Positions 34,823 through 44,042 of a stretch of 64,000 nt of DNA are shown in pieces. Both the position numbers and the translations under genes were made by a program. The stretch is from Catonella massiliensis (GTDB taxonomy: Bacteria > Bacillota > Clostridia > Lachnospirales > Lachnospiraceae): positions 1,364,001 to 1,428,000 of the forward strand of contig NZ_JAEPRJ010000001.1 of the NCBI RefSeq assembly GCF_016651435.1, in the 5' to 3' direction. The notes beneath the pieces are model-generated. The model did no database searches and was not told the origin of the DNA. It worked only from the letters and a program-made list of their open reading frames with translations. Numbering within the stretch: position 1 is the first letter of the stretch; each line of letters starts with the position of its first letter.

Positions 34823-35323
34823 CTATTTTTTGCTATTTAATGCTTTATTGATGGTTTCTTGAATAAAAGGACTACAGCATTTACCCAAAGGATTGTTAAT
34901 TTCGCACTTTCCATTTTTCATTGCCCCTGTAAGTCTAATAATATCTTTAATATTCTTTGCACCATCATATAAAACAGCGTTTATAATTTGTTGTTCTGTA
35001 ACTTGGTTGCAATAGCATATATATTTGGGATTTGCATTCTTTTTTAACCATATAGGAACTTTTACGTCTTCCTTATAAAAAACTTTTTCATTGTTTAAGT
35101 TATAATACACGGCATCACAATCTTCATTCATACATAAATAGTAAGTTTCTTCATCTACAACCTTTCCCATAAGGTTTTCTGATACCATATGCTTTACAGT
35201 TATATTCTTAACCTTTTCTCCTATTTCGTGACATTTGGGGCAATATTCTTTTTCTTCCATTGTACCAATGGTTTTTTGTGTTGAAACTCAGCAAGATTGA
35301 TTTATCTTATTTTCTTGACTCAC
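34823..35323 (-). CDS. CopZ-like zinc/[2Fe-2S] protein, candidate selenoprotein (UGA at codon 12)
   Basis: Read from GTG at 35321-35323, the product has 166 residues and starts MSQENKINQSCUVSTQK, where U is an in-frame TGA at 35288-35290. AGGAGG sits seven bases before the GTG. The first ATG after the TGA (35260) has no ribosome site. Downstream, CPKC (28, 31) with Cys64 and Cys69 form a zinc-site-like domain. CYC (103, 105) with Cys140 and Cys149 form a BFD-type [2Fe-2S] domain, as in the N-terminal part of Archaeoglobus CopZ. Homologues I recall often have a Cys-Cys pair near the N-terminus, so Cys-Sec is chemically sensible. A SECIS-like hairpin lies at 35257-35271. The alternative is a 145-residue protein from 35260 or a dead gene. 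Confidence 0.65.
35257..35271 (-). promoter_or_regulatory. candidate SECIS hairpin of the CopZ-like gene
   Basis: CCATTG and CAATGG form a 6-bp stem closing the loop GTA on the minus strand. The loop starts 22 bases after the TGA, and opening one pair gives the loop GGTAC. Bacterial SECIS elements need a short stem with a G early in the loop, 16-37 bases from the UGA. The grdB-type gene here has the same 6-bp stem and 3-base loop. Confidence 0.5.
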
Positions 35324-35324
35324 T

Positions 35325-35791
35325 TTATTTCCTCCTGTCTAAATAAATATTATCTCTATAGTTAATCAGGATATCTAATACCTCTTTCAATATATCTACA
35401 ACATATTCTCCCTGTCGGTATCTCCTTTTCTCTACTATAACTCGAACTGGTCCTTAGATTCAACCACATCTATTATTCTTTTAGGATATTGAACCCATTT
35501 CCCTATCTCCTGATATTCTTGATTCATAATAATAAATGTTGGTGTAATAACTTTTTCATTAGGCATAAACTTACTGTAACTATCTGTATCTATTACTTTA
35601 AGTTTTTTATTTTCATTATTTTTTTCTAACCAATGAACTACAGGAATATTAATTATAGAGTCAATACACCAGTTTTCTCTAATCGCAAGTATATTAAATT
35701 TGCTTGTTATGTTTGCAGCTCTTTTTAAGTCTTCTTTGTTCATTTCTCTTTCTACCAATAAGTGCCATAATGGTTTATAACAAATTGCCAT
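35325..35791 (-). pseudogene. chimeric XRE-head / thioredoxin-like pseudogene
   Basis: The first ~30 residues read MAICYKPLWHLLVEREMNKE and are the start of an XRE-family DNA-binding domain. The sequence then switches to a thioredoxin-9-like domain (NILAIRENWCIDS, then ITPTFIIMNQEYQEIGKWV). The redox motif is C-I-D-S rather than CxxC. The frame stops at 35435, but a shifted frame continues as a matching tail (KRRYRQGEYVVDILKEVLDI) to TAA at 35325-35327, two bases before the CopZ-like GTG. It thus looks like a deletion fusion plus a frameshift. A GTGACT-17-TATAAT promoter lies upstream and could still drive the downstream gene. Confidence 0.6.
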
Positions 35792-35826
35792 ATTATTACC
35801 CCTTATCCGTTTTATTGTTAAGATAT

Positions 35827-35855
35827 ATTATATCATAAATAGACTGATAAGTCAC
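35827..35855 (-). promoter_or_regulatory. promoter of the XRE/thioredoxin-CopZ-like unit
   Basis: Minus-strand GTGACT (35850-35855) and consensus TATAAT (35827-35832) are 17 bases apart, 36 bases before the first ATG. Confidence 0.5.
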
Positions 35856-35861
35856 TTTAGC

Positions 35862-37043
35862 CTATTTTATACTTGTGCTTACGTTAGTATTTATTGAGAT
35901 AGTCCTTGTTTTTTTCCTTGTCCCACTTGGAACTGCTCCAAATCCATAGAACTCCATCATCCCATTGACCATGATTCCCAGTTCTTCAGACTTCTTTCCT
36001 ATCTCAGTAAGCCTCTCCCCTAGCTTTGATATTGTTTCAGTATTTTCACTTAGCTGTTCCCTTAGCTTTTGCCTTCGTTCATTTAACTTATGTCTTATTT
36101 CAACCATTTCCTTAGGATCTACTACCGCTCCAGCCTGATAAGACCATACCTCAGCGTCATGAACCTTATACTGAAAGAGCAGGTCCTTATACTTGTTGTT
36201 GTAAAACTCGTAAGTTGAATTGGCCTTTCTGCGCTTCATCTCATCTTCCTTATAGGACATATACTGATTGTACCTGTACTCAAGCTCAAATACATTGTTT
36301 ACCGCATACTTATCGTGGCTGTAATCTAGAGATGACTTTTGATTAACATACTTAATCTTAACTGTATTGGTAAGATTAATCAGTTTATTCTCCTTAGCAG
36401 CATTCAACTTAAGTGCCTTCGAGTTTTTATCAGTTTCAATAAATATATAAAAGGCTATAACAACACCGCCTATTATGGTAAGTATAAATGCAATATCAGC
36501 AAAGGTATCAAATATCATATAAAGAATAAGATACATAAGCAAAAGTAAGCCTATAATTGTTCCTGCTACCAAGCCCAGCTTCCCTAGAAATGCTTTTCTG
36601 CTAAGCTCTACCTCCTCTTCATGCCTAAGCACTGCCTTTTCACCTGATAGCTTTCTCAAATCACTTTTAATAGTTTGCTCGTACTCTTCTTCTTTTTTCA
36701 GTCTTTTAATTTCGTCAGGAATTATATCCTCATACCTTTCCATAACCCCGAACTCAAACTCGGTAAGCTCAGTTCTCTTACTTTCAAGTTTTGATATATC
36801 CTTTCTTAGGTCAAGTATGTACTTTGCGTATGTAAGCAGTTCTTTCTTTGGCTCTTCAGGCAAACCGTCAATTATCTGAGCATCCTGTAGATAACGGTTT
36901 ACTTCATCATACTCTTTTTTTATGATTTTGATTTGAAGATTGGCTTTGTCAATCTTTTCACAAATCGAGCGGGCTTCCTCTTCATAATCAACCTTTTCCT
37001 CAACCTGCTCAATTTCCTTTACCTTTTTATGAAATAAGCCCAT
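35862..37043 (-). CDS. coiled-coil membrane protein of unknown function
   Basis: This protein of about 393 residues has long charged coiled coils on both sides of two adjacent membrane helices (about residues 155-200, GLVAGTIIGLLLLMYLILYM and FADIAFILTIIGGVVIAFYI). The first ~150 residues contain heptad-like Lys/Glu patterns. The last ~180 include further helices and a Ser/Thr-rich tail. I do not recognise a family. The longest reading begins at 37082, but AAGGAGC six bases before ATG-GGC at 37041-37043 favours the shorter form. It overlaps the upstream gene by 17 bases and closes the DUF5717-DUF5716 operon, so it may anchor that system in the membrane. Confidence 0.75.
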   Translation of the reverse strand: MGLFHKKVKEIEQVEEKVDYEEEARSICEKIDKANLQIKIIKKEYDEVNRYLQDAQIIDGLPEEPKKELLTYAKYILDLRKDISKLESKRTELTEFEFGVMERYEDIIPDEIKRLKKEEEYEQTIKSDLRKLSGEKAVLRHEEEVELSRKAFLGKLGLVAGTIIGLLLLMYLILYMIFDTFADIAFILTIIGGVVIAFYIFIETDKNSKALKLNAAKENKLINLTNTVKIKYVNQKSSLDYSHDKYAVNNVFELEYRYNQYMSYKEDEMKRRKANSTYEFYNNKYKDLLFQYKVHDAEVWSYQAGAVVDPKEMVEIRHKLNERRQKLREQLSENTETISKLGERLTEIGKKSEELGIMVNGMMEFYGFGAVPSGTRKKTRTISINTNVSTSIK

Positions 37044-37869
37044 TCCAAGCTCCTTCCCTATACTCAGTTTTAAATTCTTCAAGCTTAAACTCTATTTCCT
37101 TGTAGCCTTCCGCTACCTTATAGGTCTTAAGCTTGCCGAAAACATTTTCAATTCTACTTATATTCTCACTATTTAGAGCCAATCTCTCAGTTTCTTTCCA
37201 TACAGACTCAGCCTTTGATATAACAGCCTCATCAGTTGTAAATTCACCGACTTTTTCGTTAAATTCCTTTTCATGGCCTCCAAGCTTAAGTGCAAGTATG
37301 GCCAGTAAAAGTGCCTTATTGCTACCAGTATATTTATAAGACTTGTAGAAGCAATTTGCTGCTTCTCTAAAGGAGGATACATGTATGAGGCAAATCCCCA
37401 TAGCTTTTAGCACCAGTCCATAGTCCCTATCTGCAAGGCTTTCCACCTTCAGAGTTCCTCTAAAGCACTTTAAGGCCGCAAGGTATTTCTTCTCTTCAAG
37501 CTTTTTATAGCCTATAAATGCCTTTCTTTCCCAGTCCGGCATTTTCTCTAAGGACTTAACAAGCTCTATGGTTTCAAGAATCTCGTCCTTGCTATAGAGG
37601 TCGCAGCTGCAAAATAAAGCAGTGATTACATCATTAAGGCTGAAACCATCCTCAACCAATCTTTTGAGCTTGTCTGCCACAGCAGGCAATTTAAGCTCTT
37701 CTCTAATATAATCTGTCAGATGATGAGAAAAAAACTTCATATCTATGCTGTATACATTGTTGTTTACATAGTGACAGATTTCCTCAATAGAGTACAGTCT
37801 TTTATCTGTTCCATCCGGCACAAACGGCTTTTCCGCAAGTCTACCGCTACATATTATTACTTTTCCCAT
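37027..37869 (-). CDS. helical (TPR-like) hypothetical protein of the DUF5716/5717 operon
   Basis: This 280-residue soluble protein has no membrane segment. The middle part (KKLEEKKYLAALKCFRGTLK, then GICLIHVSSFREAANCFYKS) has the alternating helix and small-residue pattern of two or three TPR repeats, which suggests protein binding. The N-terminus (MGKVIICSGRLAEKPFV) and CHYVNNNVYSIDM occur in Lachnospiraceae proteins of no known function. GGGAG precedes the ATG by five bases. It overlaps both neighbours, so the operon is translationally coupled throughout. Confidence 0.75.
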   Translation of the reverse strand: MGKVIICSGRLAEKPFVPDGTDKRLYSIEEICHYVNNNVYSIDMKFFSHHLTDYIREELKLPAVADKLKRLVEDGFSLNDVITALFCSCDLYSKDEILETIELVKSLEKMPDWERKAFIGYKKLEEKKYLAALKCFRGTLKVESLADRDYGLVLKAMGICLIHVSSFREAANCFYKSYKYTGSNKALLLAILALKLGGHEKEFNEKVGEFTTDEAVISKAESVWKETERLALNSENISRIENVFGKLKTYKVAEGYKEIEFKLEEFKTEYREGAWNGLIS

Positions 37870-39113
37870 ATTAACTCCCAGACTCTGTTTGTGGTAGGTA
37901 CAAAGCTCCCAAAGCCCAAATCAGAGGCTTTTATGATGCAGGTATCTCTGTTTGTAAATTTAAGTGACAGCCTTATTCTAGTCAATCCTGCTTCAGCAGT
38001 GCTAATTCCCGAAAATGATATAAATCTCTGGCTGGTTTTTTTTGTAATAAAATCATTTATCTGTATACCCAGCTCATCTTCATCCTTAATAATTAGGTCA
38101 ATCTCAGTTTCTGCTTCATACCACTTTAGTGCAGGCTTTAAGAGTGTAATCTCAGTATTTTTACCGTCCTTTACAGCCATAAGCGAAAAGCCTACTGTTG
38201 TCTTGTCCTCCTCCATCAGCACTATGTCTGTTGGTTCATCTGAGGTCTTGTCTTTTGCGGCCAGGCACGCTCCCTTAGCATATAGGTTCTGTCCTCTAAA
38301 TATTCTTCTTCCCGGAGAAAGCTTCCTAAGTACTCCATCTGCCCAAGCATCTATAAAGCCTCTTCCTACCGCATATATGGTAGAAACTGTAGATTCTTCA
38401 AGAGCCATCAGAGATAGGGTATGAAACAAATTGGCACTTTCTTCCTGATTGCTTCTAACTAAGGACTTATTAAGCTTTTCAGCCTTCTCTTTTTTGCTTA
38501 TTTTAGCTGTTATAGGCTCAAGCTTTTTGGATATGGTAAGTATTCTAAAGTGAAGTCCGTCTTCCTCAAGTTCAAATAAAGCAGTATCATTTAGCCAAAG
38601 CTCGATTTTCTGATTGATAGTATAGTATAAAAATGCCTCGTCATGAGTTAAAAGAATGTACTTTTCCTTCTCAAATCCCAGCTCCTTAAGTACAGCATTC
38701 ATCATGAATGACATCTCTTTTGTAACTGTAGGAAAAGTAATTCCCATATATTCTATCTCGTTAAATGGATAAAAGCTATTTAGTACATTTAACAAAGCCT
38801 CAAGAAATATCTTCATCAGCTGCTTAGCCTTATAGGTCTTATCATATACCCTTATCTCTTCATAAAGGCAGGCATTTTTGATAAAATCCTGTACTTCGAC
38901 AATGTCTCCTGGCTCTTCTTTGTCTAACTCATCTCCTATTATCCAGTCATTTTTACTTTTTCTGTACGCCAGTCTCGCAGGTATAAGGTATTGCTCTTCT
39001 CCTTCCCCCCTGCTGACTGATTCAGGTGAAAGAAGCTCATTATCATAATAGGTCAGCTGGACATAATCCTCGCAAATGTCCATTCCTACCAAAAGTCCTG
39101 CCTTCTCTCTCAT
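37857..39113 (-). CDS. DUF5716-type protein, actin/Hsp70-like ATPase fold suspected
   Basis: This protein of about 418 residues begins AGLLVGMDICEDYVQLTYYD, which has the shape of the first phosphate loop of actin/Hsp70 ATPases. A later STIYAVGRGFIDAWADGVLR resembles the adenosine-binding region, and CLAAK follows as in Hsp70-like folds. I recall this family as DUF5716. Catalytic residues are not well conserved to my eye, so it may bind nucleotide without fast hydrolysis. The frame opens at a TTG at 39119, but GAGGAG eight bases before the ATG at 39113 marks the likely start. It lies directly after the giant DUF5717 gene. Confidence 0.7.
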   Translation of the reverse strand: MREKAGLLVGMDICEDYVQLTYYDNELLSPESVSRGEGEEQYLIPARLAYRKSKNDWIIGDELDKEEPGDIVEVQDFIKNACLYEEIRVYDKTYKAKQLMKIFLEALLNVLNSFYPFNEIEYMGITFPTVTKEMSFMMNAVLKELGFEKEKYILLTHDEAFLYYTINQKIELWLNDTALFELEEDGLHFRILTISKKLEPITAKISKKEKAEKLNKSLVRSNQEESANLFHTLSLMALEESTVSTIYAVGRGFIDAWADGVLRKLSPGRRIFRGQNLYAKGACLAAKDKTSDEPTDIVLMEEDKTTVGFSLMAVKDGKNTEITLLKPALKWYEAETEIDLIIKDEDELGIQINDFITKKTSQRFISFSGISTAEAGLTRIRLSLKFTNRDTCIIKASDLGFGSFVPTTNRVWELIWEK

Positions 39114-39115
39114 TA

Positions 39116-42100
39116 TCAAAACTCCTCATCTATAGTCTCTAAAGAAAATAGCTTATCTATAATCTCCTTTTCGGCTACATAATTCCTCATATATTCTTTT
39201 AATGTTTTTTCGTCTGACAAGTCCTTACATACATACATCATGTTTATCTGCGAGAATAAGCTATGCCCCAAGTCTTCCTCAAAGAGCACATCCTGCTTGA
39301 TGACTAACTCGTCACTCATTATTATCTTCGGCTCATCATCACCTTTTTCCTTAATGGAGATATAATACTGCACCACTTCATCTGCAAAAACCAAAAATTC
39401 TTTTACAAAGATGCCCTGATACACATTCTTCATCCATTCTACAGTATAGCTTCTGTCTCCGCCGTTAGCAGAAGAAATGATTCTATAGTTGATGGCAACC
39501 TCATCTTCGCTGTCGGCATAGCATACCACATAGTTTGAATTTTCGATTTCAGCAGGAAGCCTGCATTTATTCTTAAATTCCTTAAAGAAAGGAAGTATAA
39601 TGCCTTCTTCGGCAAGGTTTTCTACCCATACTGTGACATAATCCCTCTCCTCATCAGTTAAAAACTTCTTCTCGCTTAGGATTTTAAGATATGAAACAAT
39701 GAACAACGTGCTTTTTGTCTTGTATGCCTCATCATATATGCGCTTTTCAAAGTATTTACCGACTCTTACATCCCTCACAAGCCACTTGTAGGAAACATAG
39801 GATAAAAATGCCTTACTCAAGGTCTCTTCGCCAAACTTTTCGTAGTATTCAAATATCTTATCAGACTCTACTGCAAGAGACTCAGAAAAGAGCATCTGCT
39901 GAATAACCCTTGAGATAAATTCTACATTCAGCAAATCTCTGTCCCTTAGCTCCTTGTATATAAGGTTTAGCTCAGTCACTCCACCCTCATAATTGTCTCT
40001 AAGGAAGATGATAACCTCATCATCAGCCTTTTTATCAAGCATGAGCCTGTATGCAGATGAAATTATTATACCAAAGTTTTCTTTTTTTCTTGTTTCATCT
40101 TCATCTTCTATATAGGATGAAATGACCTTAGACAGCTTTCCTGCTGCCACCATATCAAGGCCAATTATCTTAAGTGCCTGAAGCGAAAGAGGGTATACAT
40201 TTCTTATCAGGGCTATATTGGCAGCATAGTCAGCTAACTTCCCGTCAACCTGATTAAAATCATAGTCATTTAATATGAGTTCAAGCTTTTCACCTTCATT
40301 GGCTTCAAAGTAGTACTCTAAGAGCTTATTTCTTATAAAATACTTGTACTCTTCTGTAACAACCTTGGATGCAAGCAGCTGCTCACAGATTTCGGTTAGG
40401 TGCTTACACTGCTTATGAAAGCGGTCATTTTCAGCAACAATGGTAAGAAGCTCCATATAGCTTCTATCTCCTGCCTCATAACAGCTATTTAAATAATCAT
40501 AGTAGTTTATAAGTCTTTCCGAATCACAATATTCTTTGGCAGGATATAGGTTTCCTTCTTTATCCGCCACTACAGCAGTAGAATACTCTCCTGACACATC
40601 AGCAATAGCCACTCCGTCATTAAACTTATATGAAGAGCCAGCCATAAGTCCCCTGGTAACTATGGTAACAAACTGCATATTTGCATTTTTACATACAATT
40701 TTCTTCTTAAAAATAACTGAAGGCAGATAAGAATAATGTTCTGATAAAAAGTTGTAATCCTTAAATACCAGCTTATATACAGTTGCAAGATTGGAGCTGA
40801 TTTCACCCTTTTTAATCTGTTCACTTGCAAATGAGTAGATTTGCTCCTTATATTCCCTATATATATCCTGTAAATCAGCCTCATCCTTATTCTTTATCAG
40901 GTATGAATACAGCAAGGCTTTTTTTGCGGTATTAAGTGTATTATCATACAAGAAGTATGAATATACCGAGAGTTCTATTTTCTCATCTGAATCATCTCTC
41001 ATCGTTCTCATATACAGTTCGTATATTCCTGTAAGCTTGATACCTCGCTTAATACCTACTCTATACCATTCATGGTCAGTCTCATCCATGTTCTTTTTTC
41101 TTATAAGCTGGGCGCATATTGCCTGAACAACCTCTTCAACTCCCCAGTTCTTATAAACTACTTCCAAGAGCTTAATTACAAGAGGATTAAACTCTCTTAA
41201 CTCATTGGCAAGGATTACAAATTTCTCTGTGACAAGTTTACCCGAGAAAAAGCCATGCTTTATAGCCCAGTTAACTACTTGAATGGAGAATGAATTTAAC
41301 TTGCTAAAATAATCCGGCTGAGACTTATATATACTCCAAGCCTCCATGAGCAAAAACGGACTTTGGAAGCTCTCATTGTAAAGCTGCTCAATGAAATCCA
41401 GCCTTCTGGCTAAATTCATCTTGTATCTGCCATCCATGTGGATTAAAAAATATAATCCCGCCTGATAGCCCTTTATATTAATAAGCTTTTCTATCTCTCG
41501 TCTGTATTTATCCTTATGATCATCAGGTGCAAGCCTGTACTTGAAATAAATATAAATTAGCCTAAATAACGGTATCTGTGTATTGGTATTAAGCTTTGCA
41601 AGTTCTTCCTTTGCCTCTGCCTCATTTCCATTAATCAGATGTAAATAAATATTGACATAATCAACTATTTCCTGATTTCTCCCTGATATACCAATACCGT
41701 ACAATATCGTCCGTGCAGCAGTTGTCACATTTTTAAGACTGCTTGTCCCCATACGATAGGCGTAGAATTCATCTATTAATTTTTTAGTATACTCAAATCT
41801 CTTTCTATTCGCGGCAGACTTTTCAGGCGAAATTGTTGTATTTATAAAATTAAATTCAATACAAAGATCTTCTTCAAAGGTACGGAAAATAATCCTTCCA
41901 CTTGCTTTCTCAGACCTTATATACCTCGGATCTATAAATACTTCAAGTGCAAATTCTCCGTCTTCAAAGGACTCATTTGTTACTTCATTTTTATTAATTC
42001 TAAAGAACTTACCCTCCGTAATGATATCAGCCTTAACATATCCCCAGTTGCTCTTACGAATGAGCAGCTTATCCTTGATGGGAAGCCCTGAAATGTGAAA

Positions 42101-42718
42101 ATTATAAACTGTCCTGTCAGTAGTAAGTCTAACCCTCTGCTTACTCTTAGTAAAACAGAAAAACTCCTCTAACGCCCTGTATCTGTCCTTGTTGCCAAGT
42201 AAGCCTCTGCGTATGAGTTTAAGCTCCTCCTTGTCTTTTAGAACATATTTTTCAAATTCATCACTGTAAAATATCTTTGCTGCAAGTTCAAAATTATGCT
42301 CAGCAAAAGAAGCAAACTGATAAATATTTTTGATATCCTCGCCCTCTATTACAAGCCCTTCTTCTTTAGTTTTGATGAAGTAAGGTACTGTAATTTCACC
42401 GCAATCGGTAATCAAGCGGATATTTCCGCTGTATTCATGATCAGGAGCCAATCCCCTGCCATCAAATTCAAATTTTACCTCAACTTCACAGTCTGAAAAA
42501 GTAACCTTGTCAAACTTAAAGCGATAATCATTACAGGTAACATAGCCTCTTATTTTTCTGTCACCATATTTTAATTCATCCTTATATCTTATCTTAAAAG
42601 AACCGACAGCACCTGTGTCGGTTCTAACTGATACTTCTAAAGCGGAGGGCAGCACTAATATTTCCGGAAGCTCAAAGTTAAACTTTTCTTCCGCAAAATT
42701 TTCAATCTTTTTTTCCAT
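39116..42718 (-). CDS. giant DUF5717 family protein
   Basis: This 1200-residue cytosolic-type protein shows no signal peptide and no membrane helix. Residues 1 to about 300 are beta-rich, with strands that suggest two or three immunoglobulin-like or chaperone-like beta domains (FNFELPEILVLPSALEVSV). A long helical-repeat middle follows (about 300-1000), of alpha-solenoid or TPR style. The C-terminal ~170 residues are again beta-rich (VVCYADSEDEVAINYRIISS). I recall the family as DUF5717, found next to DUF5716. Function is unknown; a scaffold role is plausible. AAGGAGGGG precedes the ATG. It is the first gene of its operon and follows purA on the same strand by 24 bases. Confidence 0.75.
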   Translation of the reverse strand: MEKKIENFAEEKFNFELPEILVLPSALEVSVRTDTGAVGSFKIRYKDELKYGDRKIRGYVTCNDYRFKFDKVTFSDCEVEVKFEFDGRGLAPDHEYSGNIRLITDCGEITVPYFIKTKEEGLVIEGEDIKNIYQFASFAEHNFELAAKIFYSDEFEKYVLKDKEELKLIRRGLLGNKDRYRALEEFFCFTKSKQRVRLTTDRTVYNFHISGLPIKDKLLIRKSNWGYVKADIITEGKFFRINKNEVTNESFEDGEFALEVFIDPRYIRSEKASGRIIFRTFEEDLCIEFNFINTTISPEKSAANRKRFEYTKKLIDEFYAYRMGTSSLKNVTTAARTILYGIGISGRNQEIVDYVNIYLHLINGNEAEAKEELAKLNTNTQIPLFRLIYIYFKYRLAPDDHKDKYRREIEKLINIKGYQAGLYFLIHMDGRYKMNLARRLDFIEQLYNESFQSPFLLMEAWSIYKSQPDYFSKLNSFSIQVVNWAIKHGFFSGKLVTEKFVILANELREFNPLVIKLLEVVYKNWGVEEVVQAICAQLIRKKNMDETDHEWYRVGIKRGIKLTGIYELYMRTMRDDSDEKIELSVYSYFLYDNTLNTAKKALLYSYLIKNKDEADLQDIYREYKEQIYSFASEQIKKGEISSNLATVYKLVFKDYNFLSEHYSYLPSVIFKKKIVCKNANMQFVTIVTRGLMAGSSYKFNDGVAIADVSGEYSTAVVADKEGNLYPAKEYCDSERLINYYDYLNSCYEAGDRSYMELLTIVAENDRFHKQCKHLTEICEQLLASKVVTEEYKYFIRNKLLEYYFEANEGEKLELILNDYDFNQVDGKLADYAANIALIRNVYPLSLQALKIIGLDMVAAGKLSKVISSYIEDEDETRKKENFGIIISSAYRLMLDKKADDEVIIFLRDNYEGGVTELNLIYKELRDRDLLNVEFISRVIQQMLFSESLAVESDKIFEYYEKFGEETLSKAFLSYVSYKWLVRDVRVGKYFEKRIYDEAYKTKSTLFIVSYLKILSEKKFLTDEERDYVTVWVENLAEEGIILPFFKEFKNKCRLPAEIENSNYVVCYADSEDEVAINYRIISSANGGDRSYTVEWMKNVYQGIFVKEFLVFADEVVQYYISIKEKGDDEPKIIMSDELVIKQDVLFEEDLGHSLFSQINMMYVCKDLSDEKTLKEYMRNYVAEKEIIDKLFSLETIDEEF

Positions 42719-42742
42719 TAGTACCCCTCCTTACAATAGCCT

Positions 42743-44020
42743 TTATTTCCTATATATGATATCTTCTCTTCCCGGTCCGTTACTTACCATGGTAACAGGT
42801 ACTCCAAGTTCTTTTTCTATAAACTCAATGTACTTTCTGCAGTTCTCAGGAAGTTCCTCATATTTTCTTATTCCCTTTATCTCACATTTCCAGCCCGGTA
42901 ACTTTTCATATACCGGCTTAGCCTTCTTAAGCTTGGCTGTTACAGGGAAATCCTTCGTTATCTTACCATCTATTTCATAGCCTACACAAATAGGAAGTTC
43001 ATCAAGATAGCCGAGTACATCAAGTACAGTTAAGCTAACCTGTGTAGCACCCTGCATCCTTACACCATAGCGGCTTGCTACAGCATCAAACCATCCCATT
43101 CTTCTTGGGCGTCCTGTGGTTGCTCCGTATTCTCCGCCATCTCCTCCTCTGTGTCTAAGCTCGTCCGCCTCTTCACCAAAGATTTCGCTGACGAATTCTC
43201 CTGCTCCAACTGCACTCGAATAAGCCTTTACAACAGCTATAATATCCTTAATCTCATAAGGAGGTATGCCCGCTCCTATAGCACCATAGGATGCAAGGGT
43301 TGAGGAAGATGTAACCATAGGATATATACCAAAATCAGGATCTTTAAGAGTACCAAGCTGTCCCTCTAGAAGAACTGTCTTGCCGGCCTTTATTGCTTCC
43401 TGTATGAAAAGTGCGGTATCGCAAACATAAGGCGCAATCATATCTCTGTACTCGTGAAGCGTCTCAAGGAGCTCTGCCTTGTCAATAGCAGGCTTGTGAT
43501 ACAGATGCTCTAAAAGTACATCTTTTTGTATACACACTCTTTCTATTTTTTCTTTAAGAATCTCGTCATCAAAAAGCTCTGATACCTGAAAACCAATCTT
43601 TGCATATTTATCTGAATAAAAAGGAGCTATGCCTGACTTGGTAGAGCCAAATGAGTTTTTGCCAAGTCTTTCTTCCTCATACTCATCGAACTTGATATGG
43701 TAAGGCATTATAATCTGTGCCCTGTCTGATACAAGCACCTTTGGCTTTGGCACTCCCTTTTCAATCAAAGAGTTGATTTCTTTAACCAGATAAGGAATAT
43801 TGAGTGCAACTCCATTTCCGATAATACTTGTAGTATGGTTATAAAATACTCCTGATGGAAGTAAATGAAGCGCAAACTTACCATAGTTGTTGATAATAGT
43901 ATGTCCTGCATTGCTTCCACCCTGAAATCTAACGATAATGTCAGATGTCTGTGCAAGCATATCTGTAATCTTACCCTTACCTTCGTCTCCCCAATTTGCT
44001 CCAACTATTGCTCTTACCAT
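42743..44020 (-). CDS. purA: adenylosuccinate synthetase
   Basis: This 425-residue GTP-dependent enzyme joins IMP and aspartate on the way to AMP. The start MVRAIVGANWGDEGKGKITD carries the catalytic Asp and P-loop. GGSNAGHTI, a GSTKSGIAPFYSDK block and TTGRPRRMGWFDAV follow in family order. The frame is open further upstream to 44113, but homologues start at this MV and AGGG lies close upstream. The mismatch between the longest frame and the family start is worth noting for automatic annotation. It lies 22 bases after a ROK kinase gene. Confidence 0.96.
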   Translation of the reverse strand: MVRAIVGANWGDEGKGKITDMLAQTSDIIVRFQGGSNAGHTIINNYGKFALHLLPSGVFYNHTTSIIGNGVALNIPYLVKEINSLIEKGVPKPKVLVSDRAQIIMPYHIKFDEYEEERLGKNSFGSTKSGIAPFYSDKYAKIGFQVSELFDDEILKEKIERVCIQKDVLLEHLYHKPAIDKAELLETLHEYRDMIAPYVCDTALFIQEAIKAGKTVLLEGQLGTLKDPDFGIYPMVTSSSTLASYGAIGAGIPPYEIKDIIAVVKAYSSAVGAGEFVSEIFGEEADELRHRGGDGGEYGATTGRPRRMGWFDAVASRYGVRMQGATQVSLTVLDVLGYLDELPICVGYEIDGKITKDFPVTAKLKKAKPVYEKLPGWKCEIKGIRKYEELPENCRKYIEFIEKELGVPVTMVSNGPGREDIIYRK

Positions 44021-44042
44021 TGCCCTGTCCCTTTCTTTATAG

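Noticed and set aside
34823-35260. Plain 145-residue protein starting at the ATG at 35260
   Set aside because: No ribosome site precedes this ATG, while a GTG with AGGAGG lies upstream in the same frame across a TGA with a SECIS-like hairpin. It is kept only as the alternative reading.
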